NCBI GenBank assembly: GCA_020638395.1
Contig: JACKIP010000014.1
Location: forward strand, 1 to 29,290
Source: Rhodospirillales bacterium
GTDB taxonomy: Bacteria > Pseudomonadota > Alphaproteobacteria > Micavibrionales > Micavibrionaceae
Direction of reading: 5' to 3'
DNA: 29,290 nt
Shown here: one piece after another, positions 6,424 through 14,946 of the stretch
Position numbering within the stretch: the first letter of the stretch is position 1
Layout: each line of letters opens with the position of its first letter
Notes under the pieces: model-generated
The model's input: the letters and a program-made list of their open reading frames with translations, nothing else
Told to the model about the DNA's origin: nothing
Databases searched by the model: none
Program-made: the position numbers and the translations under genes

Positions 6424-7773
6424 TTAATCCTTCCCCAGTTTTTTGATCTCTTTCTGCAGATCTTCGAGTTTCAGATCAATATAGCCCGGAAGATCTTCCA
6501 GATTAGCAAACAGCATAAGACTGTAAAGACTGAAAATAATGACGGCCATCCCAATGGCCCGCTCGCGGCGGGTGGGGGGGCGTCGCCGCAGTCCTTCCAG
6601 ACCATAAGATAGAATAAAACTGCCATCCAGCCGCGGCAAGGGCAGCAGATTAAACAGGCCGATCACAATAGAGATCAGCGCCGCCGTATAGACCGCCCGA
6701 TAGATCAGGCTTTCATAGTAAAAGTCTGTTTCTGGAAAAAACGGGACCCGCTCGGCAAATAATTTCGGGTCCATCGGGAATATTTGCAGCGGCACTTTTA
6801 CAATATAGGAATACAGCTCCACCGCTTCTGTGATCCCGCGCTGCATCGCCTCCCCGAATGTCAGCGGCACAAACGCATTATCCCGCAACGGGCCCAGATA
6901 GATTTTATCGTAATATTTATGGTCCTTATCCCGCAAATGAGCATTCAGATCCGCCGGAATTGGTACGTTGTAGATATGTACCTCCTTATCCGCCGCATAA
7001 AGCCCCAGCGCAACCACCTGCCCCAATGTTTTCAGAATTTCAGCGCGGGCGCGGTCCGGATCATCTGTGGTAGGCACACCATTCACCCGGTGAACAAACT
7101 CCAGAGGAAACGGCAGATTACTGTTCAGAACTCCAATCCGGAACTGATCCCGGTCAATATTCGACACATCCTTATAAACATCCCGCTTCGGTGTCACTGT
7201 TATCTTTTCTTCCACACCGGATCTGCGGAATGTGAGAGTCAGCGGCCGCCCCTCTGAGGTCTCGATCAGATCTCCCAGATCGTCATAGCCGAGTATCTTT
7301 TTCCCATTTACCTCGATAACCACATCTCCGCGCTGTAGTCCGGCAAGAGCGGCAGGAGATTCCAGCTCGACCGCCGAAATGACCGGAGGCCGGACCGGCA
7401 GGCCCGCCAGCAGGAAAAAAACGGGAAAAACCATAAGCGGAGTCACCAGATTAGCCAAAGGCCCCGCCAGAACAACAAACAGCCGCGCCCCGACCGAGCG
7501 CCGCGCCCGGCTGGTATCATCCAGCACCAGATCGCCAATTTCAACATGGCCACCCAATGGAAAGATCCGGAAAATCCATTCCGTCCCGTAACGGTCGCTC
7601 ACGCTCCAGAGCTTGCGGCCAAACCCGACTGAAAACGACTCAACCCGCATCCCCCGCCAGCGGGCGGCGACATAATGTCCCAGCTCATGGACCAGAAACA
7701 CAACAAAAAGGGCGATTATAACCGCCGGAATTTGTGGAAGGTTATCCAGAAATCGTTCGAAAAATGCCTGCAT
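6424..7773 (-). CDS. rseP: RseP-type site-2 intramembrane zinc metalloprotease (M50)
   Basis: Inner-membrane protease; RseP relatives cleave anti-sigma factors and remnant signal peptides. The zinc motif HELGH sits at 29-33 inside the first membrane helix. A single PDZ domain lies near 128-200 (ALAGLQRGDVVIEVNGKKI). The third zinc-ligand region is LLPLPRLDG in the C-terminal part, followed by a membrane segment. Length, 449 aa, is normal. The usual RseP neighbours (dxr, cdsA, bamA) are absent, so an RseP-like paralog is possible. It has no good ribosome-binding site. It faces a divergent unknown gene and lies upstream of ispB. Confidence 0.88.
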   Translation of the reverse strand: MQAFFERFLDNLPQIPAVIIALFVVFLVHELGHYVAARWRGMRVESFSVGFGRKLWSVSDRYGTEWIFRIFPLGGHVEIGDLVLDDTSRARRSVGARLFVVLAGPLANLVTPLMVFPVFFLLAGLPVRPPVISAVELESPAALAGLQRGDVVIEVNGKKILGYDDLGDLIETSEGRPLTLTFRRSGVEEKITVTPKRDVYKDVSNIDRDQFRIGVLNSNLPFPLEFVHRVNGVPTTDDPDRARAEILKTLGQVVALGLYAADKEVHIYNVPIPADLNAHLRDKDHKYYDKIYLGPLRDNAFVPLTFGEAMQRGITEAVELYSYIVKVPLQIFPMDPKLFAERVPFFPETDFYYESLIYRAVYTAALISIVIGLFNLLPLPRLDGSFILSYGLEGLRRRPPTRRERAIGMAVIIFSLYSLMLFANLEDLPGYIDLKLEDLQKEIKKLGKD

Positions 7774-7920
7774 TGATTTTTTATTCTACGGGATTTTTCT
7801 GCCGGATGGAATTTTTTGTGGCCCGCTCTCTACTATTTCATAATTTTACAGAATAAATGGAATGTTTTTCTAATACTATCCAGCTCCCAAAGATTGTGGC
7901 AAAATATGGGCAAAAAGAAC

Positions 7921-7950
7921 TTGAATTTCTCGGCTGAAAAAGTGTATGCT
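7921..7950 (+). promoter_or_regulatory. Candidate sigma-70 promoter for the 188-aa gene
   Basis: TTGAAT (7921-7926) and TATGCT (7945-7950) are 18 bases apart, 27 bases before the ATG at 7978. A GGGAG ribosome-binding site is at about 7963. Confidence 0.5.
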
Positions 7951-7977
7951 AAGAAAATATAGAGGGAGAATATAATA

Positions 7978-8544
7978 ATGATAAGAGTGAAAAAAACCCA
8001 TCAGATCATAGGCGCTTTTCAAAGAGGGACAGACTTTCCAGGAACTCAATCAAAATCGTCTGCTATTGGCATTCGGGGGGCACTGGTTGTCGCGCTGGCT
8101 CCCGAGATGGCTGGGCGCATAAAGCCGGGGGCGCAGAGTGTGGCGTTGACAGATGGGATGAGCTGCGACACGACGGAGCGGGTGGAAGGGTTTTCAGAAA
8201 ACTTGACGGTATGGCACCGGTTAGAACTTACTCATCCGGGGCAATTTGGGGTCAGCCGGAACGGCGGTCTGATTGTTGATATATCAGACTCTGCGGAGGG
8301 CCATGCGATTGTTCGTTTTTCAACATGTCGGAGCGGACTTTCTGGAGATAATGAAGTTGTGACTCCACAACAAACAATCAAAATGGAGCCTTCCACAAAT
8401 GAAGGTGCTGCACAGGTCATTTTGAACCATATTTTGGACAATGATGCCCTTTATTCCAAAGATTTTGCAACAGTCTGTCGTGCCGGTCTGGGAAACAGCG
8501 TGGAGGAACCTAAGTTGAATACTCCCACACCTTCGGCCCGATGA
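7978..8544 (+). CDS. Protein of unknown function (188 aa)
   Basis: The ATG has a GGGAG Shine-Dalgarno sequence and a candidate promoter, so it is likely real. The family is not recognised. It has no signal peptide and no full membrane helix; the most hydrophobic stretch is IGIRGALVVALAP near residues 31-43. The middle is rich in Gly, Ser and Thr and probably beta-rich; the tail is Pro/Thr-rich. It stands alone on the + strand between divergent rseP and convergent coaE, with only 2 bases between its stop and that of coaE. Codon choice looks slightly less GC-rich than its neighbours, so acquisition or relaxed selection is possible. Confidence 0.6.
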   Translation: MIRVKKTHQIIGAFQRGTDFPGTQSKSSAIGIRGALVVALAPEMAGRIKPGAQSVALTDGMSCDTTERVEGFSENLTVWHRLELTHPGQFGVSRNGGLIVDISDSAEGHAIVRFSTCRSGLSGDNEVVTPQQTIKMEPSTNEGAAQVILNHILDNDALYSKDFATVCRAGLGNSVEEPKLNTPTPSAR

Positions 8545-8546
8545 AC

Positions 8547-9140
8547 TCATCCCCCAAGAATATCCAAAACGCCGCGGATTTCCGCGCAGGTTCTTTTCCA
8601 CCCCAGCCCGGTTGAGATCACGAAATCTGCGCGGGCGCGTTTTTCGGTATCGCTGATCTGGGTCGCAAGAATTTTATAAAAAATATTCTCCGTCATCCCC
8701 GGTCGGCTGAGCGCACGGGATTTTTGCACAGTCGGGGGCGCGCTGACCACCATTACATAGTCGCATCGAACCTCCGCCCCGGTTTCATACAGGAGCGGGA
8801 TATCAAGAACCACGAGGGGTTGCTTCAACCGGCTGCATTTTTTCAGGAATGATTTTTCGCGCTCCTGTACCCGTGGATGTAATAACGTTTCAAGAATTTT
8901 CTTCCGTCCGGCATCGGCAAATATGATATCGGCAATCTGTTTCCGGTCAAAAGCCTTGCGTTTGCGGTCATAGCACTCCGGGAAATAGTCATAAAGCTGG
9001 CGCAGGAAGGGCAGGTCATTTCTGTACAGATCATGAACCGCCGCATCGGCATCATGAACGGGAATTTTCATCTGCCGTAACAACGTCGCCGCCGTTGACT
9101 TGCCCATCGCCAAAGACCCGGTTAATCCCAAAACAATCAC
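8547..9140 (-). CDS. coaE: Dephospho-CoA kinase
   Basis: Last step of coenzyme A synthesis: ATP-dependent phosphorylation of dephospho-CoA. It is 197 aa with an N-terminal P-loop GLTGSLAMGKST (5-16), the DADAAVHDLY acceptor-site block, and LDIPLLYETG. The start is GTG at 9140, whose GTGA overlaps the aroE stop by 4 bases, indicating translational coupling. The aroE-coaE pairing is common in alphaproteobacteria. Confidence 0.95.
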   Translation of the reverse strand: MIVLGLTGSLAMGKSTAATLLRQMKIPVHDADAAVHDLYRNDLPFLRQLYDYFPECYDRKRKAFDRKQIADIIFADAGRKKILETLLHPRVQEREKSFLKKCSRLKQPLVVLDIPLLYETGAEVRCDYVMVVSAPPTVQKSRALSRPGMTENIFYKILATQISDTEKRARADFVISTGLGWKRTCAEIRGVLDILGG

Positions 9141-10009
9141 AGGCTGTCCTCCAGTGTTTTTATCAGCTCATCCGTCACGGCCGGACGCACGCCGAACCAG
9201 ATTTCAAAGGCTTTTTGTGCCTGATAGACGAGCATCCCAAGCCCCGTAACGGTTTGGCATCCTTTGGCGGCGGCATGGTTCAACAGGCTGGTTTGCAGCG
9301 GATTATAGACCAGATCCGTGACCAGCGCCTCCGGAGACACCCCGCCTAGATCAAGCTCCAGATCCGGCTGTCCGCACATCCCAAGCGAGGTGGTATTGAC
9401 CAGAAGCTGTACATCTTTCAGCAGAGCCTGCCGCGCGGCCCATTCTGCAACCTGCACACCGGGAAAAGCCTCCGCCAGCGCCTCGGCCTTGCTGCGGGTG
9501 CGGTTCAGAAGGAGGATCTGTCCAATCCCGGCAGCCTGTAACCCGAACAGAACCGCCCGCGCCGCGCCGCCCGCACCCAAAACCAGAGCGGTTTTTCCGG
9601 CCGGGTCAAACTCCGGGGCCCCTTGCCGTAAATTCTCCATAAACCCGAACGCATCCGTATTGGTGCCATATAACCGCCCATCCCGCACACTGACCGTATT
9701 GACGGCCCCGATCGCCCGCGCCGTGGCGTCAACCTCATCGCACAGGTCCAGCAGCATTTCTTTATGCGGCAGGGTCGCGTTGAACCCGGTCATCGGGCTT
9801 TGGCGCAAAATGTCACAGGCCGCGGGCAGAGCCGCGGGCAGAATATCAATAACGCCGTATTGCCCTGCAAGCCCCTCCTCCGCCAACCAGCGATTATGAA
9901 TCATCGGGGAGCGGCTGTGCGCAATCGGATGACCAATGACGGCGGCGGTCAGGGCATGGGCTTTGGCAGAAATATCGTCGGTCTCGTCGAGCGTGTTCAT
10001 TCTGTTCAT
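9137..10009 (-). CDS. aroE: Shikimate dehydrogenase
   Basis: NADPH-dependent reduction of 3-dehydroshikimate in aromatic amino-acid synthesis. Visible motifs are SRSPMIHN (shikimate binding), NATLPHKE with the catalytic Lys, the NADP loop GAGGAARAV, NRTRSKAEALA, and NTTSLGM. The frame is open up to 10093, but that would overlap the divergent tsaE start; the ATG at 10009, or the one at 10000, gives the normal length of about 290 aa. There is no strong ribosome-binding site at either. It is coupled to coaE through a 4-base overlap. Confidence 0.95.
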   Translation of the reverse strand: MNRMNTLDETDDISAKAHALTAAVIGHPIAHSRSPMIHNRWLAEEGLAGQYGVIDILPAALPAACDILRQSPMTGFNATLPHKEMLLDLCDEVDATARAIGAVNTVSVRDGRLYGTNTDAFGFMENLRQGAPEFDPAGKTALVLGAGGAARAVLFGLQAAGIGQILLLNRTRSKAEALAEAFPGVQVAEWAARQALLKDVQLLVNTTSLGMCGQPDLELDLGGVSPEALVTDLVYNPLQTSLLNHAAAKGCQTVTGLGMLVYQAQKAFEIWFGVRPAVTDELIKTLEDSL

Positions 10010-10082
10010 TAGAGCAGGATCAAAGCATTCGTCAACCAAGAAATAGATACCTATTTTTACCGGTTTATGCTTAAAAAGGCGT

Positions 10083-10505
10083 ATGGAGATCATCAGCCAT
10101 CACGAACAGGACACCATCGCCGCGGCGCAGACCTTTGCCCGCACCCTGAAAGCCGGGGATGTGGTCGCATTCTACGGCGATCTGGGGGCCGGCAAGAGCG
10201 TCTTTTGCCGCGCCATCATCCGGACGCTGAGCGCTATTCCGGATCTGAATGTTCCCAGCCCTACATTTTCACTGGTCCAGACTTATGAAACCCCGGCCTG
10301 CGAGATCTGGCATTTCGACTTTTACCGGCTGGAACATCCGGAAGAGCTGTACGAGCTGGGGTGGGAAGAAGCTTTGTCCGGGCATATTGTTCTGATCGAA
10401 TGGCCGGAGCGCATACCCCACGCTCTGCCGGCACAAACACAACGGGTAATAATCGAAGATGTTTCGGAGACCACTCGCCGGATTACGATAGAAGCTATTA
10501 TATAG
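10083..10505 (+). CDS. tsaE: tRNA t6A biosynthesis ATPase TsaE
   Basis: TsaE works with TsaB and TsaD to make threonylcarbamoyl-adenosine at position 37 of ANN-decoding tRNAs. It is 140 aa, the normal size, with P-loop GDLGAGKS (residues 33-40), the SPTFSLVQTYE block (59-69), and WHFDFYRLEHPEEL, typical of the family. The ATG at 10083 is divergent from aroE. No TsaB or kinase partner follows; instead a repeat-containing gap leads to convergent rho. Confidence 0.95.
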   Translation: MEIISHHEQDTIAAAQTFARTLKAGDVVAFYGDLGAGKSVFCRAIIRTLSAIPDLNVPSPTFSLVQTYETPACEIWHFDFYRLEHPEELYELGWEEALSGHIVLIEWPERIPHALPAQTQRVIIEDVSETTRRITIEAII

Positions 10506-10551
10506 TCACTCGAAATAACTTTCGAACATTACTTGGTCTTACTTTGCGGTT
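10505..10551 (+). repeat. Dispersed intergenic repeats, types D and B (partial)
   Basis: ATAACTTTCGAACAT (10515-10529) is identical to 22429-22443. It is followed by GTCTTACTTTGCGGTT (10536-10551), which is also part of the exact repeat at 2229-2260 and 22322-22353. The rest of the 152-base gap to rho has no clear terminator. Confidence 0.65.
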
Positions 10552-10657
10552 CAAAATTTACCATTTCATCGTTCACGCGATAAACGCCATGAAGACGCAA
10601 AGGCCGAACATGGAAAAAATATATTTTAACCCGCAGAAGAGGGATATAGGGGGGATC

Positions 10658-11914
10658 TTACTGATTCATCGACTGGAAAAAATCCGCATTGGATTTGGTT
10701 TCCCTGAGCTTTGAAATCACGAACTCCACAGCTTCGACCGTTCCCATCGGATTGAGAATACGGCGCAGAACCCACATTTTCTGAAGATCCGGACCCACCA
10801 GCAATTCTTCTTTCCGGGTGCCGGATTTCTGAATATCAATGGAAGGGAAAACCCGTTTATCAGCGATTTTACGGTCAAGAACAATTTCGGCGTTGCCGGT
10901 CCCTTTGAACTCTTCGAAAATCACTTCATCCATCCGCGAGCCGGTATCAACCAGCGCGGTCGCGATAATGGTCAGAGAGCCGCCCTGTTCGATATTCCGT
11001 GCCGCGCCAAAGAAACGCTTGGGACGTTGCAGGGCATTGGCATCCACACCGCCGGTCAGAACTTTCCCTGAAGAGGGCACCACCGTGTTATAGGCCCGTG
11101 CCAGACGGGTAATCGAGTCGAGCAGAATCACAACGTCGCGCTTTTGTTCCACGAGCCGTTTGGCTTTTTCCATGACCATTTCAGCAACCTGTACGTGTCG
11201 GGCGGCAGGCTCATCAAATGTGGAGGAAATCACCTCCCCACGGACGGAGCGGGCCATATCGGTCACTTCCTCCGGGCGTTCGTCAATCAGCAGAACAATC
11301 AGATAGGCTTCCGGATGATTTTTCGCAATAGAATCGGCAATATTCTGCAACATGACCGTCTTACCGGTACGTGGCGGCGCCACAATCAGCGCCCGTTGTC
11401 CAAAACCAAGCGGGGAAACCAGTTCAATAATTCGTTGCGTAAAGTTTTTCTTATTGGCAGGGTCTTCAATTTCCAGAGTTATTTTCCGGTCCGGATAAAG
11501 CGGCGTGAGGTTATCAAAATTAATCCGATGGCGAATTTTATCCGGAGACTCTCTGTTGACGGTTTCAACGGAAATCAGGGCAAAATAACGCTCGGATTCT
11601 TTCGGAGCCCGGATACCTCCCGTAATCACATCCCCGGTCCGCAATCCATATTTACGAATCTGCCCCGGCGCAACATAGATATCATCGGGGCCCGGCAGGT
11701 AATTTTCTTCCGGTGCACGCAGGAACCCGAACCCATCCTGCAGGACTTCCAGGACACCGGTGCCGGAGATCGGAACATCCTGCTCCGCCAGTCGCTTGAG
11801 GATCGCAAACATAATGTCCTGTTTGCGCATATTGCCGCAGTTTTCTATTCCGGATTCTTCGGCAAAAGCAACGAGTTCCGAGGGGCTGCGGTTTTTAAGT
11901 TCCTGTAAATTCAT
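10658..11914 (-). CDS. rho: Transcription termination factor Rho
   Basis: Hexameric RNA helicase that terminates transcription. It is 418 aa with a Rho-N helical domain (1-45), a cold-shock-like RNA-binding domain (VLEVLQDGFGFLRAPEENYL, 54-73), Walker A APPRTGKT (179-186), ERPEEVTDM, and LDSITRLARAYN for Walker B. It ends with the usual FVISKLRETKSNADFFQSMNQ-like tail. The long AT-rich leader upstream fits the known autoregulation of rho, but no attenuator could be defined. It is convergent with tsaE and divergent from yqgE. Confidence 0.98.
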   Translation of the reverse strand: MNLQELKNRSPSELVAFAEESGIENCGNMRKQDIMFAILKRLAEQDVPISGTGVLEVLQDGFGFLRAPEENYLPGPDDIYVAPGQIRKYGLRTGDVITGGIRAPKESERYFALISVETVNRESPDKIRHRINFDNLTPLYPDRKITLEIEDPANKKNFTQRIIELVSPLGFGQRALIVAPPRTGKTVMLQNIADSIAKNHPEAYLIVLLIDERPEEVTDMARSVRGEVISSTFDEPAARHVQVAEMVMEKAKRLVEQKRDVVILLDSITRLARAYNTVVPSSGKVLTGGVDANALQRPKRFFGAARNIEQGGSLTIIATALVDTGSRMDEVIFEEFKGTGNAEIVLDRKIADKRVFPSIDIQKSGTRKEELLVGPDLQKMWVLRRILNPMGTVEAVEFVISKLRETKSNADFFQSMNQ

Positions 11915-12241
11915 GTTATATCAGCATTTTTTTGTGGAATTGCAATTGGTAAGACGTGTGGTTTTTTTATTACGTCTCATTAGGAAAAGCTTATTTGAAG
12001 TTTCAAATAAAGTATAAGGTCCCAAAAGTTAAGTTTCTATAAAAGATATCTGGATTTATGTTATTTTTTCCTGAAGAGACTGTCATGCAATCTATGTAAC
12101 ACACCATTGATGTCTGGAATACTTCAAGAGTTACCCTTGTTATACAAACCTGCCAGTGGCCTGTCAACTTATTTTGTAAAAAAACAGAATGGGAAAAGTC
12201 GGTCTGGGATTATCAGAGAAAATACTTTATAAGTTGTGCCT
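11915..12241. promoter_or_regulatory. Divergent rho / yqgE regulatory region
   Basis: 327 AT-rich bases without an ORF. It contains a perfect dyad at 11991-12010 and a second inverted repeat, AGACGT (11952-11957) with ACGTCT (11972-11977), across a T-rich loop; both would lie in the rho leader RNA. No convincing -35/-10 pair was assigned for either gene, and yqgE lacks a clear ribosome-binding site. Confidence 0.5.
11991..12010. promoter_or_regulatory. Perfect 9-bp dyad in the rho leader
   Basis: TTATTTGAA (11991-11999) and TTCAAATAA (12002-12010) are perfect inverted copies around GT. The 2-base loop disfavours an RNA hairpin of full length, so a dimeric repressor operator is as likely as an RNA structure. 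Confidence 0.5.
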
Positions 12242-12814
12242 ATGACTGAAATGACCCAGACGTTAAAAGGCCAACTGTTAATTGCAACCCCCTCTATGGG
12301 AGATCCGCGGTTTCATCACGCCGTTATACTGGTCTGCTCGCATGATGCGGGGGGCGCGATGGGGCTGGTTATAAACAATATTCTACCAGGATTGTCATTT
12401 GATAATATGATTGAACATCTGGAGGTGCCAACATCGGCAGAAAAAATTTTACGGCAGATTGATATTCTCGGCGGCGGCCCGGTGGAGTCTGCCCGCGGAT
12501 TTGTCATTCACAAAAGTGACTATCAGGCAAAGGATACGATTGTCATTTCTGAGGATCTGTCCGTGACCGGCACCATGGACATCCTCAAAGCAATTGCTAA
12601 AGGAGAGGGACCGGAGCCGTTTTTGTTCATTCTGGGGTATGCAGGATGGACCGCCGGACAGCTGGAGCAGGAGTTGAAAGAGAATGCCTGGTTGAGCGTG
12701 ACGCCCGATATCCCCCTGATCTTTGATGTAAAACCGGAACAAAAATGGCAGATGGCTCTTGCCAAATTGGGAATAGAACCGGGATTTTTATCTTCCAATG
12801 CCGGACATGCCTAG
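12242..12814 (+). CDS. YqgE/AlgH family protein (UPF0301)
   Basis: 190 aa from the ATG at 12242; a GTG six bases upstream is possible. Family blocks include LKGQLLIATPSMGDPRF (8-24), AMGLVINN, GGGPVESARGFVIHKSDY, and LGYAGWTAGQLEQELKENAWL. The family is widespread in proteobacteria, cytosolic, and of uncertain biochemical role; AlgH was linked genetically to alginate regulation in Pseudomonas, which need not apply here. It is divergent from rho. A decayed insertion sequence begins 27 bases after its stop. Confidence 0.93.
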   Translation: MTEMTQTLKGQLLIATPSMGDPRFHHAVILVCSHDAGGAMGLVINNILPGLSFDNMIEHLEVPTSAEKILRQIDILGGGPVESARGFVIHKSDYQAKDTIVISEDLSVTGTMDILKAIAKGEGPEPFLFILGYAGWTAGQLEQELKENAWLSVTPDIPLIFDVKPEQKWQMALAKLGIEPGFLSSNAGHA

Positions 12815-12823
12815 GGCCGGACC

Positions 12824-12831
12824 TTAAGACC
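12824..12831. terminator. Left arm of an interrupted convergent terminator
   Basis: TTAAGACC here and GGTCTTAA at 13607-13614 are perfect inverted copies flanking the insertion sequence. With the element removed they would form a hairpin between the convergent yqgE and lpoA stops. The role as a shared terminator is inferred. Confidence 0.35.
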
Positions 12832-12843
12832 AGACCTGATACA

Positions 12844-12857
12844 AATTAGTGTTCATT
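12844..12857 (+). repeat. Left terminal inverted repeat of the IS
   Basis: AATTAGTGTTCATT, 14 bases, perfect inverted match to 13593-13606. Confidence 0.85.
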
Positions 12858-12902
12858 AAGTGATATTTTGTGATATATTGGTCTTCACAGGAGGTTGGTA
12901 TC

Positions 12903-13604
12903 ATGGGTTATCACAAGGAATTTCCGGTTGGGACGGCGGAGCGGCTTGAAGGTTTGTTAAAAGAGGCGGGAGACAATGAAGCCTTTCGCCGGGTTCAGTC
13001 CGTATATTTTCGAGCAAAGTTTGGGTATCCGGCGCCGCAAATAGCCGCCATGACGGGGTATTCCGTCGGGACGGTCCGCAATGTCCACAGCGCTTTTTTA
13101 CGCGATGGTTTTGCGATATTTGATCTGGGGCGACCAGGCGGGCGGCAGGCGGCTTACATGACGCCTTCAGCCGAAGCGGCTTTTCTGGAGCCTTTTACCG
13201 AAGCGGGTGATGTGGGTGGGATACTGGAAGTTTCTCCGATCCATAAAGCTTTATGCGCCCGTGTGGGGCGGCAGGTTGCCCTGTCCACGGTTTACGATCT
13301 TCTTCATCGTCACGGCTGGCGAAAGATACAGCCCCGATCCCGTCATCCCAAGGCGGATAAAGAGGCACAAGCCGATTTTAAAAAAATGGCCTGATCTCGT
13401 TGCCAGGTCTTATGAAAAAGCTTGCGCAGCCGGTCGTCCTTTGCGGATCTTCTTTCAGGATGAAGCCCGGTTCGGGCGCATCAACGATCCGCGCCGGTGC
13501 TGGGCCAGAGCGGGCATCCGTCCGGTCGTAGGCAAGCAGATCATCCGGGAATCGTCCGCTCCATCACGAGTTTCCCATGGATAATCTCATCCAATGAACA
13601 CTAA
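12903..13604 (+). pseudogene. IS630-type transposase, frameshifted and internally deleted
   Basis: The ATG at 12903 has an AGGAGGT site. The first frame (164 aa, ends 13394) carries the winged helix-turn-helix DNA-binding region (APQIAAMTGYSVGTVRNVHSAF). At an A7 run (13380-13386) the homology moves to the +1 frame, which continues with FFQDEARFGRINDP containing the first DDE aspartate and reaches GKQIIRE. Then it jumps: bases 13551-13604 encode the family C-terminus IVRSITSFPWIISSNEH and a stop, in the frame of the first ORF. The segment carrying the second Asp and the Glu is gone, so the protein cannot be catalytic. The A7 slip may be programmed, as in some IS630 members, or a simple mutation. 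Confidence 0.85.
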
Positions 13605-13606
13605 TT
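13593..13606 (-). repeat. Right terminal inverted repeat of the IS
   Basis: AATGAACACTAATT, perfect inverted copy of 12844-12857. It overlaps the transposase C-terminal remnant. Confidence 0.85.
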
Positions 13607-13610
13607 GGTC

Positions 13611-14879
13611 TTAAAATCTGCTGCGGGCGGGGTCGATTTCGACAATTGTGCCGTTGCGGAATTCCAGAACAGAAAGCTGCCGTTCGATCAATCCCTGCTC
13701 ATTGAAGCGAAAGACGCCATCAATTCCGGCAAAGCCGCTCTGATTGCGAATGTCTTTGGCGGTATAGGCCGGACGATAAATTCCGTCATCTCCGCGTTTT
13801 CCCATTTTTCCGAGAACAGCGGCCAGTGCGGTCGCATCATAGGCCAGTGTGGCCAGACGTGGAGGCTGAACACCGTACAGATCTTTGTAATTCTTCTCAA
13901 ACGCGGTGCGCAGACGTGGTGCAGGGGCTGCAAACCAGCCGCCATCCATATAAGGGTCAGCCGCCAGAATTTCATCATCCCACAATCCGGTCCCTAGACG
14001 TTTAACCATCAGGGAGGTCATCCCTGCATCCTGAAGGCGCCGCGCTGCCTTCATTGCATCTTGTCCTCCCATTGCCAGGAAGACCGCATCCGGACGAACT
14101 AGACGCATATCCTGCAAATCATCCTGTAGCAGCCCGGCCGTTCCAATGCGGATAACTTTTGAAATCTGAACGCCGTTCATAGAGGCGGCGGATACCAGAG
14201 TTTTCTCGATGGCTTGTCCATAAGCATCGCCTTTGGTCACCAGAACAATGTTTTTCAGCCCCTGACGGGCGGCATATCCAATCGTCCGGCGGACCTGTGC
14301 AAACGGCATAAATCCAGTCAGATAGACATGATCGCCCGCTTTCGTCCAGTCCGTTGAGAAAGCGATCACGTTAATATTTGCGCGTGTTGCAATGGGTTTA
14401 ACGGCCTGCACGGAATGAGAAAAAAGAGGCCCCAAGATAAGCTCTGCGCCTTCCTGAATGGCTTCCTGTGCTGCGAGAGATGCCCCGGTTGAGGTACCAC
14501 CAGTATCTTTGGGCAGGAGTTGAAAGCTGTCGGCTCCCAGATCAAACAAGGCGAGCTGCGCCGCTTTTAACAGAGATTGGCCGATCTCTTGCGAGGCACC
14601 GGATAATGGCAGCAGAATAGCCACCTTAACCGGAGGAATATCATTATTTTGTGCGTCCTGACGGGCTAGCCCGCCCTCGGCGTACGGTCCCTGCCCTTGC
14701 CCCTGCGCAATCAGGTCAACCTGTGCCCGTGATCCGGGGGTTGCCAGATCTTTTGGAAGAGATAATTCCGGGGTTTTGTTGTTCCAGCGCTGATTGGTGG
14801 TCATATCAGTTGCACAGGACGCCAACAGCAGCAGAGACATTATTACGAAAAAAATACCTGGAAGTTGCGTACGCATCAT
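13611..14879 (-). CDS. LpoA-like lipoprotein (penicillin-binding protein activator / periplasmic binding fold)
   Basis: 422 aa with a lipoprotein signal peptide: hydrophobic 8-21, lipobox LLASC, Cys22 lipidated. The rest has the type I periplasmic-binding fold of LpoA and Leu/Ile/Val receptors (VKVAILLPLSGASQEIGQSLLKAA near 80-103; GAELILGPLFSHSVQAV). In gammaproteobacteria LpoA activates PBP1A; alphaproteobacterial relatives are annotated by fold, so the role is only suggested. Upstream, often the rsmI/yraN locus is found with it; not here. The stop lies within 3 bases of the decayed IS, in the right arm of the split hairpin. It follows the pfkB-type gene by 67 bases. Confidence 0.85.
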   Translation of the reverse strand: MMRTQLPGIFFVIMSLLLLASCATDMTTNQRWNNKTPELSLPKDLATPGSRAQVDLIAQGQGQGPYAEGGLARQDAQNNDIPPVKVAILLPLSGASQEIGQSLLKAAQLALFDLGADSFQLLPKDTGGTSTGASLAAQEAIQEGAELILGPLFSHSVQAVKPIATRANINVIAFSTDWTKAGDHVYLTGFMPFAQVRRTIGYAARQGLKNIVLVTKGDAYGQAIEKTLVSAASMNGVQISKVIRIGTAGLLQDDLQDMRLVRPDAVFLAMGGQDAMKAARRLQDAGMTSLMVKRLGTGLWDDEILAADPYMDGGWFAAPAPRLRTAFEKNYKDLYGVQPPRLATLAYDATALAAVLGKMGKRGDDGIYRPAYTAKDIRNQSGFAGIDGVFRFNEQGLIERQLSVLEFRNGTIVEIDPARSRF

Positions 14880-14946
14880 TCTAACCTGTCATTTATTGTA
14901 AAATAGTGTGCTTATAACATATTCTGCAGCCAAGGCAGAGTCTTAA

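Larger units (their letters stand above)
12842..13608 (+). mobile_element. Decayed IS630-family insertion sequence
   Basis: About 767 bases bounded by AATTAGTGTTCATT (12844-12857) and its perfect inverted copy (13593-13606). The outer bases CA and CC differ. The left flank is TA (12840-12841), the expected IS630 target; a matching TA immediately beyond the right end is not seen. It encodes a transposase broken by a frameshift and an internal deletion. Full IS630 elements run to roughly 1.1 kb, so about 0.3-0.4 kb is missing. It sits in the gap between convergent yqgE and lpoA. Confidence 0.88.

Noticed and set aside
11144..11908. 254-aa + strand frame over rho
   Set aside because: Antisense shadow of rho; composition (Asn/Arg/Phe-rich) is not protein-like.
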